From Spirulina subsalsa PCC 9445 (GTDB lineage: Bacteria; Cyanobacteriota; Cyanobacteriia; Cyanobacteriales; Spirulinaceae), in assembly GCF_000314005.1 (NCBI RefSeq), contig NZ_JH980292.1:3260121-3324120 (forward strand): 64,000 nt of DNA. The letters run 5' to 3'. Made by a program: the position numbers and the translations under genes. The notes beneath the pieces were generated by a model, which worked only from the letters and a program-made list of their open reading frames with translations, had not been told where the DNA came from and did not search any database. Positions 18,457-27,838 of the stretch are shown here, piece after piece (the stretch's first letter is position 1; each line of letters begins with the position of its first letter).

Positions 18457-19665
18457 ATGATTGTCTTAGAGATGAAAGCTGTGCTTAAGCCTTATCAGTC
18501 ATTGGCTATAGACGAAGCTATTCGTACAGTCCAATTCATCAGAAACAAAGCGTTAAAGCTTTGGATGGATGCCAAGAGAGAAGACAAAGTAGACAAATAT
18601 TCTCTCAATAAATACTGTGCAGTTCTCGCCAAACAGTTCAAGTTTGTTGATACTCTAAATTCTACGGCCAGACAAGCATCTGCTGAACGAGCATGGTCTG
18701 CTATTGCTCGTTTCTATGACAATTGTAAGAAAAAGGTTAAAGGGAAAAAAGGTTATCCTAAATTCCAAAAGAATAACCGTTCTGTAGAATATAAACACTC
18801 TGGTTGGAAACTATCGGAAGACCGGAAAAAAATCACTTTCACAGATAAGAAAAACATCGGTACGGTTAAACTGAAAGGAACTAGGGACCTAAACTTTTAT
18901 CCTTTAGACCAAATTAAACGAGTTAGGATTATTAAACGAGCGGATGGTTACTATGTCCAATTCTGTCTAAACGTTGATATTCGGGAATACGCTAAACCGC
19001 TAGAACCGACTAAAAGATGTGTAGGATTGGATGTAGGCTTAAAAGTGTTCTATGGGAACAGTGATGGTGAAACAGTAGAGATACCACAATACTATCGCCA
19101 GGCCGAAAAAAGATTAAACCGTCTGAATCGGCAGAAATCCAAAAAGTTTAAGAAGGGTCAACCCCAATCAAACAACTATCAAAAAGCTAGAAAGAGATAT
19201 GCGAGAAAACATTTAAGAATAAGTAGGCAACGTAGAGGCTTTGCCGAAAAAGAGGCATTGCGCGTCATTAAATCTAACGATTTCATCGCCTACGAAAACT
19301 TAAATGTCGAAGGCATGGTAAAAAACTCTAGACTAGCTAAATCTATTCATGATGCGGCTTGGTCAACGTTTCGTCAATGGCTAGAGTATTTTGGCTTTAA
19401 ATATGGTAAGGCTACGGTAGCAGTGCCGCCCCATAACACGAGTCAAAATTGTTCTAACTGTGGTCAAAAAGTGCCTAAATCCCTATCTACAAGAACCCAT
19501 GTTTGTCCCCATTGTGGTTATACCGAAGATAGAGATGTTAATGCTGCTATCAACATTTTGAAAAGAGGACTAAGTACCGTGGGACACACGGAAACTAATA
19601 CGCTTGGGGAGAGATTCCCTCTGGCTTGGTTGGATACGTCCTGTCAAGTTAAGGAAACTCGGTGA
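18457..19665 (+). CDS. tnpB: TnpB-family RNA-guided nuclease, IS1341-type element 2
   Basis: 402 residues from the ATG at 18457; frames extending upstream run through the element's left end and are unlikely to be translated. RuvC residues are Asp192 (GLDVGLKVFY), Glu280 (YENLNVEGMV) and Asp360 (DRDVNAAINIL), with a zinc ribbon CSNC...CPHC before the last. N-terminal VLEMKAVLKPYQ is typical of another TnpB subfamily than element 1. All catalytic residues are present, so it is probably an active nuclease. The gene is A+T-richer than neighbouring housekeeping genes. No tnpA is adjacent. Confidence 0.93.
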   Translation: MIVLEMKAVLKPYQSLAIDEAIRTVQFIRNKALKLWMDAKREDKVDKYSLNKYCAVLAKQFKFVDTLNSTARQASAERAWSAIARFYDNCKKKVKGKKGYPKFQKNNRSVEYKHSGWKLSEDRKKITFTDKKNIGTVKLKGTRDLNFYPLDQIKRVRIIKRADGYYVQFCLNVDIREYAKPLEPTKRCVGLDVGLKVFYGNSDGETVEIPQYYRQAEKRLNRLNRQKSKKFKKGQPQSNNYQKARKRYARKHLRISRQRRGFAEKEALRVIKSNDFIAYENLNVEGMVKNSRLAKSIHDAAWSTFRQWLEYFGFKYGKATVAVPPHNTSQNCSNCGQKVPKSLSTRTHVCPHCGYTEDRDVNAAINILKRGLSTVGHTETNTLGERFPLAWLDTSCQVKETR

Positions 19666-19702
19666 ACCAAGAATCCCTCGCTTTTAGCGACAGGAGTGTC
19701 AA
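19666..19702 (+). ncRNA. right end and probable guide-RNA scaffold of TnpB element 2
   Basis: After the stop codon, CAAGAATCCC leads into TCGCT-TTT-AGCGA (19678-19690) and CAGGAGTGTCAA. A small hairpin followed by GAGTGTCAA is a recurring right end of cyanobacterial IS1341-type elements. The scaffold probably starts inside the gene; the guide would read into TTTGTGTTGATT just downstream, in front of the glycosyltransferase gene. Boundaries are inferred. Confidence 0.5.
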
Positions 19703-19738
19703 TTTGTGTTGATTTCAAAGCAGGTTATCCCATCAAAC

Positions 19739-21946
19739 ATGGCAACTCTAGAACAGTGGCAAGAGCAAGCACAACAGGCCTATTTAGCGGGGGATTATGT
19801 TCAAGGGGCTTTTGCCTATGAACAGGCGCTACAGATTGCCCCGGAGCAGGTCACTTTGTACTGGCATTTGGGCTTAATGTTGCTGTTACAGGGAAAATCC
19901 TCAGAAGCTCAAACCACTTGGCTAATGGTGATGTTGGAGGGGGATGAGGAGACAGTAGAACGTTGGACGCTGGAGTTGGTGGGGATTTTGACTCAGGAGG
20001 CGGTGCGTCAGGAATGGTTGGGGGAGAAGGAGCAAACTTGGAGGATTCGGGAGGAAATTCGGGAGTTGGCACCGAGGGATCTCCAGAATCTCTTTGAGTT
20101 GTTGCGGTTGGCGATTCCTGATCGTTACAATGGCTCGGAACTCGAAGAGTGGGGCGTAATCCCCCTGTTACAATCGGGGCTACCCTTGGATTTTGCCCTG
20201 CTGTTAACGGTGCTACAAGCACTCTTTAGCCATGATGCCCGCAATCCGGCTTTAATCCCGCTCATGGAGGCCAGTCTTGCCTATGCTCAAGAGGACAGCC
20301 AAAAGGTGGCGGTGTTGAACTTTTGTTTAAAGGTTGGGGTAGCTTTGGGGCATTCTCAACGCCAGCCCGGAATTGCCGCCCAACTCTGTGAACTGGGGTT
20401 ACGCCTCGATCCCCGTACTCCTGAACTGGTCAACCTGCTCGCCCGGTTATACCAAAACTCTAACCAATTTGATCAAGGTTTAGAAATGGCGCGCTTTTAC
20501 GCCACACTGGTGGAGAACTTACCCGATCAGGTTTTTGCCAGTAAGGGGGTTTTGCGTGCCTTGATGAGTACGGGGGGGCATTGGCAAGAAGGGTTTGAGC
20601 AGTTTCTCTGTCATGAGCAGTTGATTGAACGGTTGATGACGGAACAACCGGAACTCACGCCCCTGCAAGTTTCCCGTCTGTATAGTACCTACTTCTTCGC
20701 CCCCTATTTTCGCGATCGCGCCCCAGAAAACCGCCGTCTCCAGAACCAAATCGCCCAACTCTGCCAACACAACGCCCAAATTCATCACCGGGAGTTAGTG
20801 GAAAAATACCACAACGCCAACCAAAACCCTCGCCCTCGGAATCAGCCCTTACGGATTGGCTACCTTTCCCACTGTTTGCGGACTCACTCCGTTGGCTGGT
20901 TAGCGCGATCGCTGATCAAACACCACAACCAGGAAAACTTCCAACTCTACGCCTATTTCATCACCACTGCCAACACCTACGATCCCCTTGAACAGTGGTA
21001 CAGCCAACAAGTCCATCAAACCTACAAATCTACCCAAGCCCTCGAAATCACCGAACAAATCCACCACGATCAAATTGATATCCTAGTAGATTTAGACAGC
21101 CTCACCCTCGATGTTAGCTGTGCCGTCACCGCCCTAAAACCCGCCCCCATCCAAATCACTTGGTTAGGGTGGGATGCCTCGGGAATCCCCGCCATAGATT
21201 ACTTTATCGCCGATCCCTACGTTTTACCCGACAACGCCCAAGACTACTATCAGGAGAAAATCTGGCGCTTACCCCATACCTACATCGCCACAGATGGCTT
21301 TGAAGTGGGGATTCCTACCCTGAATCGTCACCAGTTAAACATCCCCCCCGATGCCGTCATTTACTACAGCGTGCAACACGGTTATAAACGCCATCTCCAC
21401 ACGATTAACCTCCAACTGGAAATTCTCAAAGCCGTGCCGAATAGTTATTTTTTAGTCAAAGGTGCCGCCGACTCCGAAGCCGTCAAACGGGTATTTTTAA
21501 CGATGGCCGAACAAACCGGAGTCGAGGCCGAACGCTTCCGCTTTCTCGACATTGACGACAGCGAAATGACCCACCGTGCTAACCTCGGCATGGCGGATAT
21601 TGTTCTAGATACCTACCCCTACAACGGAGCCACCACTACCCTAGAAACCCTCTGGATGGGGATTCCTTTAGTGACTAAAGTCGGCCAACAATTTTCAGCC
21701 CGCAATAGCTACACCATGTTAAAAAATGCAGGGATTACAGAAGGGATTGCGTGGAGTGATGAGGAATATATTCAATGGGGGATTCGTTTAGGGAAAGATC
21801 CCACCTTACGGAGTACCCTTGCCGGGAAACTCAAACAAGCTCGTTATCAGGCTCCGTTATGGAATGGCAAACAGTTCACCGAGGACATGGAGGAAGCTTA
21901 TCAGGGGATGTGGCAGCGCTTCCAATCTCAAGGGAATTTGGCTTAA
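19739..21946 (+). CDS. TPR protein with SPINDLY/OGT-type glycosyltransferase domain
   Basis: 735 residues from the ATG at 19739. The N-terminal ~350 residues are TPR-like helices (EQWQEQAQQAYLAGDYVQGAFAYEQALQIAP). The C-terminal part (about 360-725) matches the SPINDLY branch of GT41: RIGYLSHCLRTHSVGWLARSL, ITWLGWDASGIPAIDYFIADP, YNGATTTLETLWMGIPLVT. Such enzymes attach a sugar (GlcNAc or fucose) to Ser/Thr of proteins. In filamentous cyanobacteria they often lie near pilin and surface genes, and here the pilin is 3 kb upstream with only the TnpB elements between. TnpB element 2 ends about 35 bp before this start and has probably replaced its native upstream region. Confidence 0.9.
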   Translation: MATLEQWQEQAQQAYLAGDYVQGAFAYEQALQIAPEQVTLYWHLGLMLLLQGKSSEAQTTWLMVMLEGDEETVERWTLELVGILTQEAVRQEWLGEKEQTWRIREEIRELAPRDLQNLFELLRLAIPDRYNGSELEEWGVIPLLQSGLPLDFALLLTVLQALFSHDARNPALIPLMEASLAYAQEDSQKVAVLNFCLKVGVALGHSQRQPGIAAQLCELGLRLDPRTPELVNLLARLYQNSNQFDQGLEMARFYATLVENLPDQVFASKGVLRALMSTGGHWQEGFEQFLCHEQLIERLMTEQPELTPLQVSRLYSTYFFAPYFRDRAPENRRLQNQIAQLCQHNAQIHHRELVEKYHNANQNPRPRNQPLRIGYLSHCLRTHSVGWLARSLIKHHNQENFQLYAYFITTANTYDPLEQWYSQQVHQTYKSTQALEITEQIHHDQIDILVDLDSLTLDVSCAVTALKPAPIQITWLGWDASGIPAIDYFIADPYVLPDNAQDYYQEKIWRLPHTYIATDGFEVGIPTLNRHQLNIPPDAVIYYSVQHGYKRHLHTINLQLEILKAVPNSYFLVKGAADSEAVKRVFLTMAEQTGVEAERFRFLDIDDSEMTHRANLGMADIVLDTYPYNGATTTLETLWMGIPLVTKVGQQFSARNSYTMLKNAGITEGIAWSDEEYIQWGIRLGKDPTLRSTLAGKLKQARYQAPLWNGKQFTEDMEEAYQGMWQRFQSQGNLA

Positions 21947-21987
21947 CTCACCTCACCCATCTTTCCCCCGGCAGAAGTTTTGATGCT

Positions 21988-22020
21988 CCCCGCGCTAAAG
22001 GGACGGGGCTTTAATTTTTC
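21988..22020 (+). terminator. terminator hairpin after the glycosyltransferase gene
   Basis: CCCCG and CGGGG pair around CGCTAAAGGGA, followed by CTTTAATTTTTCG. The U-rich tail 40-75 bp after the stop codon fits a rho-independent terminator. Its loop resembles the CTAAAGCCCCGTCC motif near 8390, so it may derive from a mobile-element end. Confidence 0.6.
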
Positions 22021-22098
22021 GTTTAAGATGGGTTTACAATGCAAACTGGAGCGGTTTCTCTGCTCTTGCATCCGATTCAAACAGAAGGAGTCATAACT

Positions 22099-22221
22099 AT
22101 GGATGTCAAGCTAATTTTACTAATCTTAACCGGGTTGTTCATTGTCGCCACCTTATTTTTTGGCACCCAGAACGGGTTTTATGATTCCGACAACTATCAC
22201 GGCAATGGATCCGCACATTAG
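22099..22221 (+). CDS. conserved-looking 40-residue single-pass membrane protein
   Basis: Forty residues from the ATG at 22099, with GAAGGAG 8 bases upstream, a strong ribosome-binding site that decides the start. One hydrophobic helix (LILLILTGLFIVATLFF, about 4-20) is followed by a polar tail GTQNGFYDSDNYHGNGSAH. The size and form resemble small subunits of photosynthetic complexes, but I cannot assign it to one. The metallo-hydrolase gene begins 24 bp downstream on the same strand and may be co-transcribed. Confidence 0.7.
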   Translation: MDVKLILLILTGLFIVATLFFGTQNGFYDSDNYHGNGSAH

Positions 22222-22245
22222 AAAAAAACCGTCAATCTGCAATCT

Positions 22246-23898
22246 ATGGGTTCCCCTCGTCTGATCTCCTCTAGCCACCAACCGGATTTAGTTTGTCTGC
22301 CCTATGGTGTTGGTCATGATAGGGAGGGAGTCTGTTTGCTGGTCAAAATGGGAGAATATCGGATTCTGCTCGATTGTGGACTGCCCGATATTTCTCCTTT
22401 ACTGGAAGAGAAAGACGCTCCCGCCGATTTGGTCTTTTGCAGTCATGCCCACGGAGATCATGCCCGGGGCTTATTAGACTTACATGATTGTTTCCCCGAT
22501 TTACCGATTTATGGCAGTGAAGCCACGGCGGAATTATTACACCTAAACTGGTTAGAGCAAGAACAGATTAACCCGATTCCGCGCTTTTGCCAAACCTTGC
22601 CTTGGCGATCGCCTGTTCATTTTTTCGAGAACCTGCAGGGCCAACTCTTCCCGGCCGGACACCTCCCGGGGGCAGCCGCTTTATTATTAACCTACACCAC
22701 CCCCCAACGGGCTTATACCCTACTTTATACAGGGGATTTTTTCCTCTCCAACTCCCGCTTAGTGGAAGGATTATCCTTAGAAACCCTGCGGGGATCCTCC
22801 CCCGATGTTTTGATTGTGGAGGGGAGTTATGGCACCGCCCGCCATCCTCGTCGCCGCCAACTGGAAAAACAGTTAATGAGCCAAATTGATCGGGCGATCG
22901 CGGAGAATTATTCCGTCCTCCTCCCCGTGCCACCCTTGGGACTGGGACAGGAAATCTTAATGTTATTGCGATCGCACCATCAATTCACCGGACGAAACCT
23001 CGATATCTGGGTGACAGATCCCGTCGCCACCGTCTGCGATGATTACCTGAACCTCCTCCCCCATCTCCCCACCTCTGTTCAGAACTTCGCCCGTCATCAA
23101 CCCCTATTTTGGGATGAGCAAGTCCTCCCCCGCGTCCGCCGTTTAGACCCAGATCACTGGCCCGAATTAGGCGAAACCCCCGCCATTGTCTTAGTGGATC
23201 AAGGGGCTCCCTGGCCAGACTATGTGAAGGAACTATCTGGCGCTTGGGTGATCTTAGTTCCCGAAAAACTGCGCCCCCATGCGACTTGGTATCAAAGCCT
23301 TCCCCCGGATCTAAGCCTTGAAACCTACCTGCTCGCCGAACACAGCGACGGACGCAACACCACCCAACTGATTCACAACATCCGCCCCCAGCACGTTCTT
23401 TTCATTCATGGCACTCCTACGGATCTCGCCGACCTCACCAGTTTAGAGGAACTGCAAAACCGTTATCACCTCCACTGTCCCAACCCCGGAACCTTAGTCG
23501 AGTTACCTGTAGGCGATCGCTTCATCCAACCTGCCGCCCCCACAGACACCCACTATGAAGGAGAAATCAACGAAATTGGGGCCACCATTAACATTAACCT
23601 CCCCGGTTCCATCACCCAAACCCCACGTTGGAACAGCTTCGCCGACACCGGATTAGTCGAGGCACGCTGGCAGGGGGAGGAATTAGTCCTGCGGGGCATT
23701 TCTCAACGGGAACTCCTCAGCCAAAGTAATAATGCCAAACTACAAGCCAGTTTAGATTGTTGTCGCAACTGCTTACACCAACGGGGACAACGCTGTTATA
23801 ACCCCGCCTCCCCCCTCTACGGCTTTAAGGTGACACCGGAGGGCTATTGTCCGGTCTTTGAGACCAAACCGGAGAGCGAGGATCTCAGCACTGAATAA
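22246..23898 (+). CDS. metallo-beta-lactamase-fold hydrolase of the beta-CASP type
   Basis: 550 residues. The metal motif is CSHAHGDHARGL (HxHxDH), with further conserved positions at GHLPGAAA and YTGDFF. The stretch SYGTARHPRRRQLEKQL marks the beta-CASP insert, and FIHGTPTDL follows. This architecture is used by RNases such as RNase J and CPSF-like enzymes, so it is probably a nuclease acting on RNA. The C-terminal ~100 residues hold a cysteine-rich segment (DCCRNCLHQRGQRCYNP) that could bind a metal; I do not recognise it as a known domain. No ribosome-binding site is clear before the ATG. The exact substrate is unknown. Confidence 0.85.
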   Translation: MGSPRLISSSHQPDLVCLPYGVGHDREGVCLLVKMGEYRILLDCGLPDISPLLEEKDAPADLVFCSHAHGDHARGLLDLHDCFPDLPIYGSEATAELLHLNWLEQEQINPIPRFCQTLPWRSPVHFFENLQGQLFPAGHLPGAAALLLTYTTPQRAYTLLYTGDFFLSNSRLVEGLSLETLRGSSPDVLIVEGSYGTARHPRRRQLEKQLMSQIDRAIAENYSVLLPVPPLGLGQEILMLLRSHHQFTGRNLDIWVTDPVATVCDDYLNLLPHLPTSVQNFARHQPLFWDEQVLPRVRRLDPDHWPELGETPAIVLVDQGAPWPDYVKELSGAWVILVPEKLRPHATWYQSLPPDLSLETYLLAEHSDGRNTTQLIHNIRPQHVLFIHGTPTDLADLTSLEELQNRYHLHCPNPGTLVELPVGDRFIQPAAPTDTHYEGEINEIGATININLPGSITQTPRWNSFADTGLVEARWQGEELVLRGISQRELLSQSNNAKLQASLDCCRNCLHQRGQRCYNPASPLYGFKVTPEGYCPVFETKPESEDLSTE

Positions 23899-23905
23899 CC
23901 CTAAT

Positions 23906-24108
23906 TAGGGCTTACTGGTGGGGGGGAATTGGGAGTCGGGAGTCGGGAGTCGGGAATCGGGAGTCGGGAGTCGGGAGATTGCCTCTCCCCTGCCCCCCTG
24001 CTCCCCTGCCCCCCTGCCCCCCTGCTCCCCTGCTCCCCTGCTCCCCCTATTCCCCTATTCCCCGTTCCCTGTTTTCCACCCAGAGTAGAGTTATTCAGCA
24101 AGCCCTAC
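23906..24108. repeat. MITE-like block of short tandem repeats upstream of ispG
   Basis: A left end TAGGGCTTACTG (about 23907) and a right end ATTCAGCAAGCCCTA (about 24094-24108) are inverted copies of one another with one mismatch. Inside are about seven units of GGGAGTC (23933-23980) then about eight units like CCCCTGCT (23993-24047). The G-rich and C-rich halves could pair. The tandem heptamers are the short tandemly repeated sequences known from filamentous cyanobacteria; the inverted ends suggest a non-autonomous element. It covers most of the gap between the hydrolase and ispG. Confidence 0.65.
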
Positions 24109-24206
24109 CTATTACCTCCCCCACTGATACCAAAGATAGAACTCTAGAAATAAAGGGAAACCCCTATGAGAGAATAGAAAGCGACTTAGAACTACGCTAA
24201 TTTTTT

Positions 24207-25424
24207 ATGCAAACGTTAGAAAGCCCTCAATCTTCTACCTCAGCGGCTCCCTTGGATACCGTCATCCACCGTCGGAAAACCCGTCCTGTTCCCGTGGGTG
24301 ACATTACCATTGGGGGAGGGTATCCCGTGGTCGTGCAATCCATGATTAATGAAGATACCTTAGATATTAGTGGGTCAGTTGCAGGGATTCGTCGCCTCCA
24401 TGAAATTGGCTGTGAAATTGTCCGCGTCACCGTCCCCAGTATGGCCCACGCCAAAGCCTTAGCCGAGATTAAAACCCAACTAGCGCGCACCTATCGCCCC
24501 GTGCCTTTAGTGGCTGATGTTCACCACAACGGGATGAAAATTGCCCTAGAAGTCGCCAAGCACGTGGATAAAGTGCGGATTAACCCCGGTTTATATGTAT
24601 TTGAAAAACCCAAAACCAACCGCACGGAATACAGCGAGAGCGAATTCCAAGAAATTGGCGACAAAATCCGGGAAACCTTGGAACCCTTAGTCATTTCCCT
24701 ACGAGAACAGGGGAAAGCCATGCGGATTGGGGTAAATCATGGCTCTCTGGCGGAACGGATGTTATTTACCTATGGTGACACGCCCGAAGGGATGGTGGAG
24801 TCAGCCTTAGAATTTCTGCGCATTTGCGAGTCTTTGGACTTTAGAAACTTGGTGATTTCTCTCAAAGCGTCCCGGGTGCCTGTGATGTTGGCCGCTTACC
24901 GTTTGATGGTCAAGCGGATGGATGAATTAGGCATGGACTATCCTCTGCATTTGGGAGTAACGGAAGCGGGAGACGGAGAATATGGGCGAATTAAGTCTAC
25001 GGCTGGGATTGGGACACTATTAGCGGAGGGCATTGGGGACACAATTCGCGTTTCCTTAACCGAGGCACCAGAGAAGGAAATTCCCGTCTGTTATAGCATT
25101 TTGCAGGCGTTGGGACTACGGAAGACGATGGTGGAATATGTGGCCTGTCCTTCCTGTGGTCGGACGCTGTTTAATTTGGAGGAGGTACTGCATAAGGTGC
25201 GTGAGGCGACGAAACACCTAACGGGGTTAGATATTGCGGTGATGGGTTGTATTGTCAATGGCCCGGGAGAAATGGCCGACGCGGATTATGGTTATGTGGG
25301 CAAACAACCGGGCTATATTTCCCTATATCGTGGCCGGGAGGAAATTAAACGGGTGCCCGAAGATCAGGGGGTGGCGGAGTTGATTAATTTAATTAAGGCG
25401 GATGGTCGTTGGGTAGAACCTTGA
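24207..25424 (+). CDS. ispG: 4-hydroxy-3-methylbut-2-enyl diphosphate synthase (IspG/GcpE)
   Basis: 405 residues. The enzyme converts 2-C-methyl-D-erythritol 2,4-cyclodiphosphate to HMBDP in the MEP isoprenoid pathway, which feeds carotenoids, the phytol of chlorophyll, and quinones; in cyanobacteria electrons come from ferredoxin. N-terminal TIM-barrel motifs: [31 protein letters not shown]. The 4Fe-4S ligands are Cys314, Cys317 and Cys348 with Glu355 (CIVNGPGE), the same spacing as in E. coli (270, 273, 305, 312). It has the compact two-domain bacterial form. Repeat blocks flank the gene on both sides, so it is probably transcribed alone. Confidence 0.97.
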   Translation: MQTLESPQSSTSAAPLDTVIHRRKTRPVPVGDITIGGGYPVVVQSMINEDTLDISGSVAGIRRLHEIGCEIVRVTVPSMAHAKALAEIKTQLARTYRPVPLVADVHHNGMKIALEVAKHVDKVRINPGLYVFEKPKTNRTEYSESEFQEIGDKIRETLEPLVISLREQGKAMRIGVNHGSLAERMLFTYGDTPEGMVESALEFLRICESLDFRNLVISLKASRVPVMLAAYRLMVKRMDELGMDYPLHLGVTEAGDGEYGRIKSTAGIGTLLAEGIGDTIRVSLTEAPEKEIPVCYSILQALGLRKTMVEYVACPSCGRTLFNLEEVLHKVREATKHLTGLDIAVMGCIVNGPGEMADADYGYVGKQPGYISLYRGREEIKRVPEDQGVAELINLIKADGRWVEP

Positions 25425-25832
25425 CCATTTAACTTTTGTTATCTCGTCTAGGGCTTGCTGAATACCTCTGCTTCGGGTGGGGAACAGGGAACGGGGAACG
25501 GGGGGGGAGGGGGAGCGGGGGAGAATTGATAATTATTCCCTATCACCTATTCCCGACTCCCGACTCCCGATTCCCGACTCCCGATTCCCGACTCCCTCTC
25601 TTCAGGGAACAGGGAACAGGGGGGAGGGGGAGCAGGGGAGAGGTTGATTATTTTTCCCGACTCCCTATTCCCTAGTCCCTCCAAAGCCTTACTGTTCAGG
25701 CTAAATGGTGGGGGGATGTCAGAGAATCATTCGGTTGGGTGAGGCATAGCTTAGTATAGGGGAAAGTGTGATTGTCATGGGATAATCCTGTCTGCCTCTT
25801 TTTTTGACCTGCCCAGACTGGGGCTTTTGGGA
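25425..25832. repeat. 408-bp intergenic region filled with short tandem repeats
   Basis: CTAGGGCTTGCTGAATA (about 25447-25463) opens the block, as at the ends of the repeat upstream of ispG. It is followed by GGGAAC/GGGGAG-rich units, TTCCCGACTCCCGA units (25551-25594) and a second copy of the GGGAACAGGG...GGGGAG unit (25606-25645). G-rich and C-rich runs are complementary and could form large hairpins. No coding potential is credible. The last ~140 bp, without repeats, should hold the cyclase promoter. Confidence 0.65.
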
Positions 25833-27734
25833 ATGAAATTTTGGTCAAAAAGCCTGCGAACTCGACTGGTTGCCTATTTTCTGTTGCTGTCACTGCCTAC
25901 GGTGACAGGGATTGGGGCGTTGACCTTTTGGGGGGCGCGGGTGGTGATTACGCGCTTGGTGTTTGACCGTTTGCGAGTGACGGCGTTTCTCAAGGCGGAT
26001 GCGTTGGCTTTGTGGTTAGGGAATCAACAGGAGGCGACGTTTTCCATTGCCCAGTTGCCGGAAATTCGGGAGTCTTTGGAAGGGTTATTAACGCAACCGG
26101 AGGATTCGGGGGAGTTTCAAGAGGCCTATCGGGTGACACAACGGGCTTTACGGTCGGCGGTGGCGAGTCGGCCGGAGTTGGCGGAGGTGTTTATTTTAAG
26201 TCGGACGGGGGGAAAGGTGATGGTTTCCACCCAGACGCTCCATGAGGGACAATATCGGGTGAAGGATACTTATTTTATTGAAGGGTTGAATGGTGCGTAT
26301 GTGCAGGATGTGTATCCTTCTCCAATGACGGGACGACCGACGATTACGATTGCTACACCGTTGCGGAATGGGACTCAGGAGGTTTTGGGAGTGTTGGCGG
26401 TGCATCTGGATTTAAAACAGATGGATCGCATTGTGTCGGATAGGGTGGGATTGGGGGAAAGCGGTAAGACCTATTTGGTGGATCAGTATAATTCTTTTGT
26501 TTCGGGGAATCGGTTTGGTATGGATGATTTTCCTCGGGGAATTCATTCTCAGGGGATTAATCGGGCGATTGAAGGAGACTTAGGCGGGGAGTTATATCTG
26601 GATTATCGGGGGATTCCGGTGATTGGTTATTATATGTGGCTGGAGAATCTGAATCTGGCGCTGTTGGTGGAAATTGACCAGGTGGAGGCGTTTACTCCGG
26701 CGAGAAATTTGGCTTGGGGTATTGTGGCGTTAGGTTTGATCTCAATGGGTTTGTTAACGGGGGGAGTGTATTGGTTGGCGCAGAAAATCACTCGGCCGAT
26801 TTTGGCGATTAAGGAGGCGGCCATTCAGGTGGCGGAGGGGGATTTTAATCAATTGGCTCCGGTGATGACGGAGGATGAGGTGGGGGTTTTGGCGCGCTCG
26901 TTTAACCGCATGACGGAGGAGTTACGGGAGTTATATGCGGGTTTACAGGAGAAGGTGCGACAGTTGGAGACGGCGGAGTTGTCGGTGCGTAAGAGTTTGA
27001 AGGAGTTGGAGATTGAACAGGCGAAGTCGGAACGGTTATTGTTGAATACGTTGCCCCAGGCGATCGCACGTCGTTTGAAAATTGGGGAAAGTGTCATTGC
27101 GGAGCATTATGATCAGGTGACGGTGTTGTTTGCGGATTTGGTGTCGTTTACTCGTCTCTCGGAAGAGGTTGCCCCCAAGGAGTTGGTGGAACGGTTGAAT
27201 ATGATTTTTTCGGCGTTTGACCAGTTGAGTGAAAAGCATGGTTTGGAGAAAATTAAGACCATTGGGGATGCTTATATGGTGGTGGGGGGACTGCCAAAAC
27301 CCAAGTCAGATCATGCTGAGGCGATCGCACGGATGGCCTTAGATATGCAGGCGAGTATTACAGAGTACAACCGACGAACGGGGGAATCCTTAAGTTTACG
27401 CATCGGAATTCATTCGGGGTCGGTGGTGGCCGGGGTGATCGGAATTCGCAAATTCTCCTATGATCTTTGGGGGGATACGGTTAATGTGGCCTCGCGGATG
27501 GAATCCCAAGGTCTACCGGGGGCTATTCAAGTCACGGCCTTGACCTATGAGTTGCTCAAGGAGGATTTCCATCTAGAAAAGCGCGGCATTGTAGATGTGA
27601 AGGGCAAAGGAGAAATGATGACTTATTTACTGATTGCACCAATTTGTACTGTAGAACAATGTCAAGTGCAAGCAATGAACGGGAGTCACCAAGAACTTAG
27701 CCCGCTTTGGTCAGAGTTCACTTCTTCTGATTGA
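25833..27734 (+). CDS. membrane class III adenylyl cyclase with Cache-like sensor and HAMP
   Basis: 633 residues from the ATG at 25833. Membrane segment about 10-35, a Cache-like periplasmic sensor (about 40-285), second membrane segment (about 290-315), HAMP (about 315-370), coiled coil, then a cyclase domain (about 425-605). Catalytic features: metal-binding Asp in LFADLVSFTRLSEE and TIGDAYMVVGG, Lys of EKIKTIGD and Asp of YDLWGDTVNVASRME, the Lys/Asp pair that selects ATP over GTP, so cAMP is the likely product. Cyanobacterial cAMP controls motility through SYCRP1-type factors. Alone in its orientation block; the WD40 gene follows after 104 bp. Confidence 0.92.
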   Translation: MKFWSKSLRTRLVAYFLLLSLPTVTGIGALTFWGARVVITRLVFDRLRVTAFLKADALALWLGNQQEATFSIAQLPEIRESLEGLLTQPEDSGEFQEAYRVTQRALRSAVASRPELAEVFILSRTGGKVMVSTQTLHEGQYRVKDTYFIEGLNGAYVQDVYPSPMTGRPTITIATPLRNGTQEVLGVLAVHLDLKQMDRIVSDRVGLGESGKTYLVDQYNSFVSGNRFGMDDFPRGIHSQGINRAIEGDLGGELYLDYRGIPVIGYYMWLENLNLALLVEIDQVEAFTPARNLAWGIVALGLISMGLLTGGVYWLAQKITRPILAIKEAAIQVAEGDFNQLAPVMTEDEVGVLARSFNRMTEELRELYAGLQEKVRQLETAELSVRKSLKELEIEQAKSERLLLNTLPQAIARRLKIGESVIAEHYDQVTVLFADLVSFTRLSEEVAPKELVERLNMIFSAFDQLSEKHGLEKIKTIGDAYMVVGGLPKPKSDHAEAIARMALDMQASITEYNRRTGESLSLRIGIHSGSVVAGVIGIRKFSYDLWGDTVNVASRMESQGLPGAIQVTALTYELLKEDFHLEKRGIVDVKGKGEMMTYLLIAPICTVEQCQVQAMNGSHQELSPLWSEFTSSD

Positions 27735-27838
27735 TCCAGTTAACAAGATCCTTGCCCCCTGTCCCAAATTATTTGGCGAAATTGTCCCCTTCCCCCGATA
27801 ATAAGCACAACCTTACTCTTTTCGTTTAATCACCTGCC

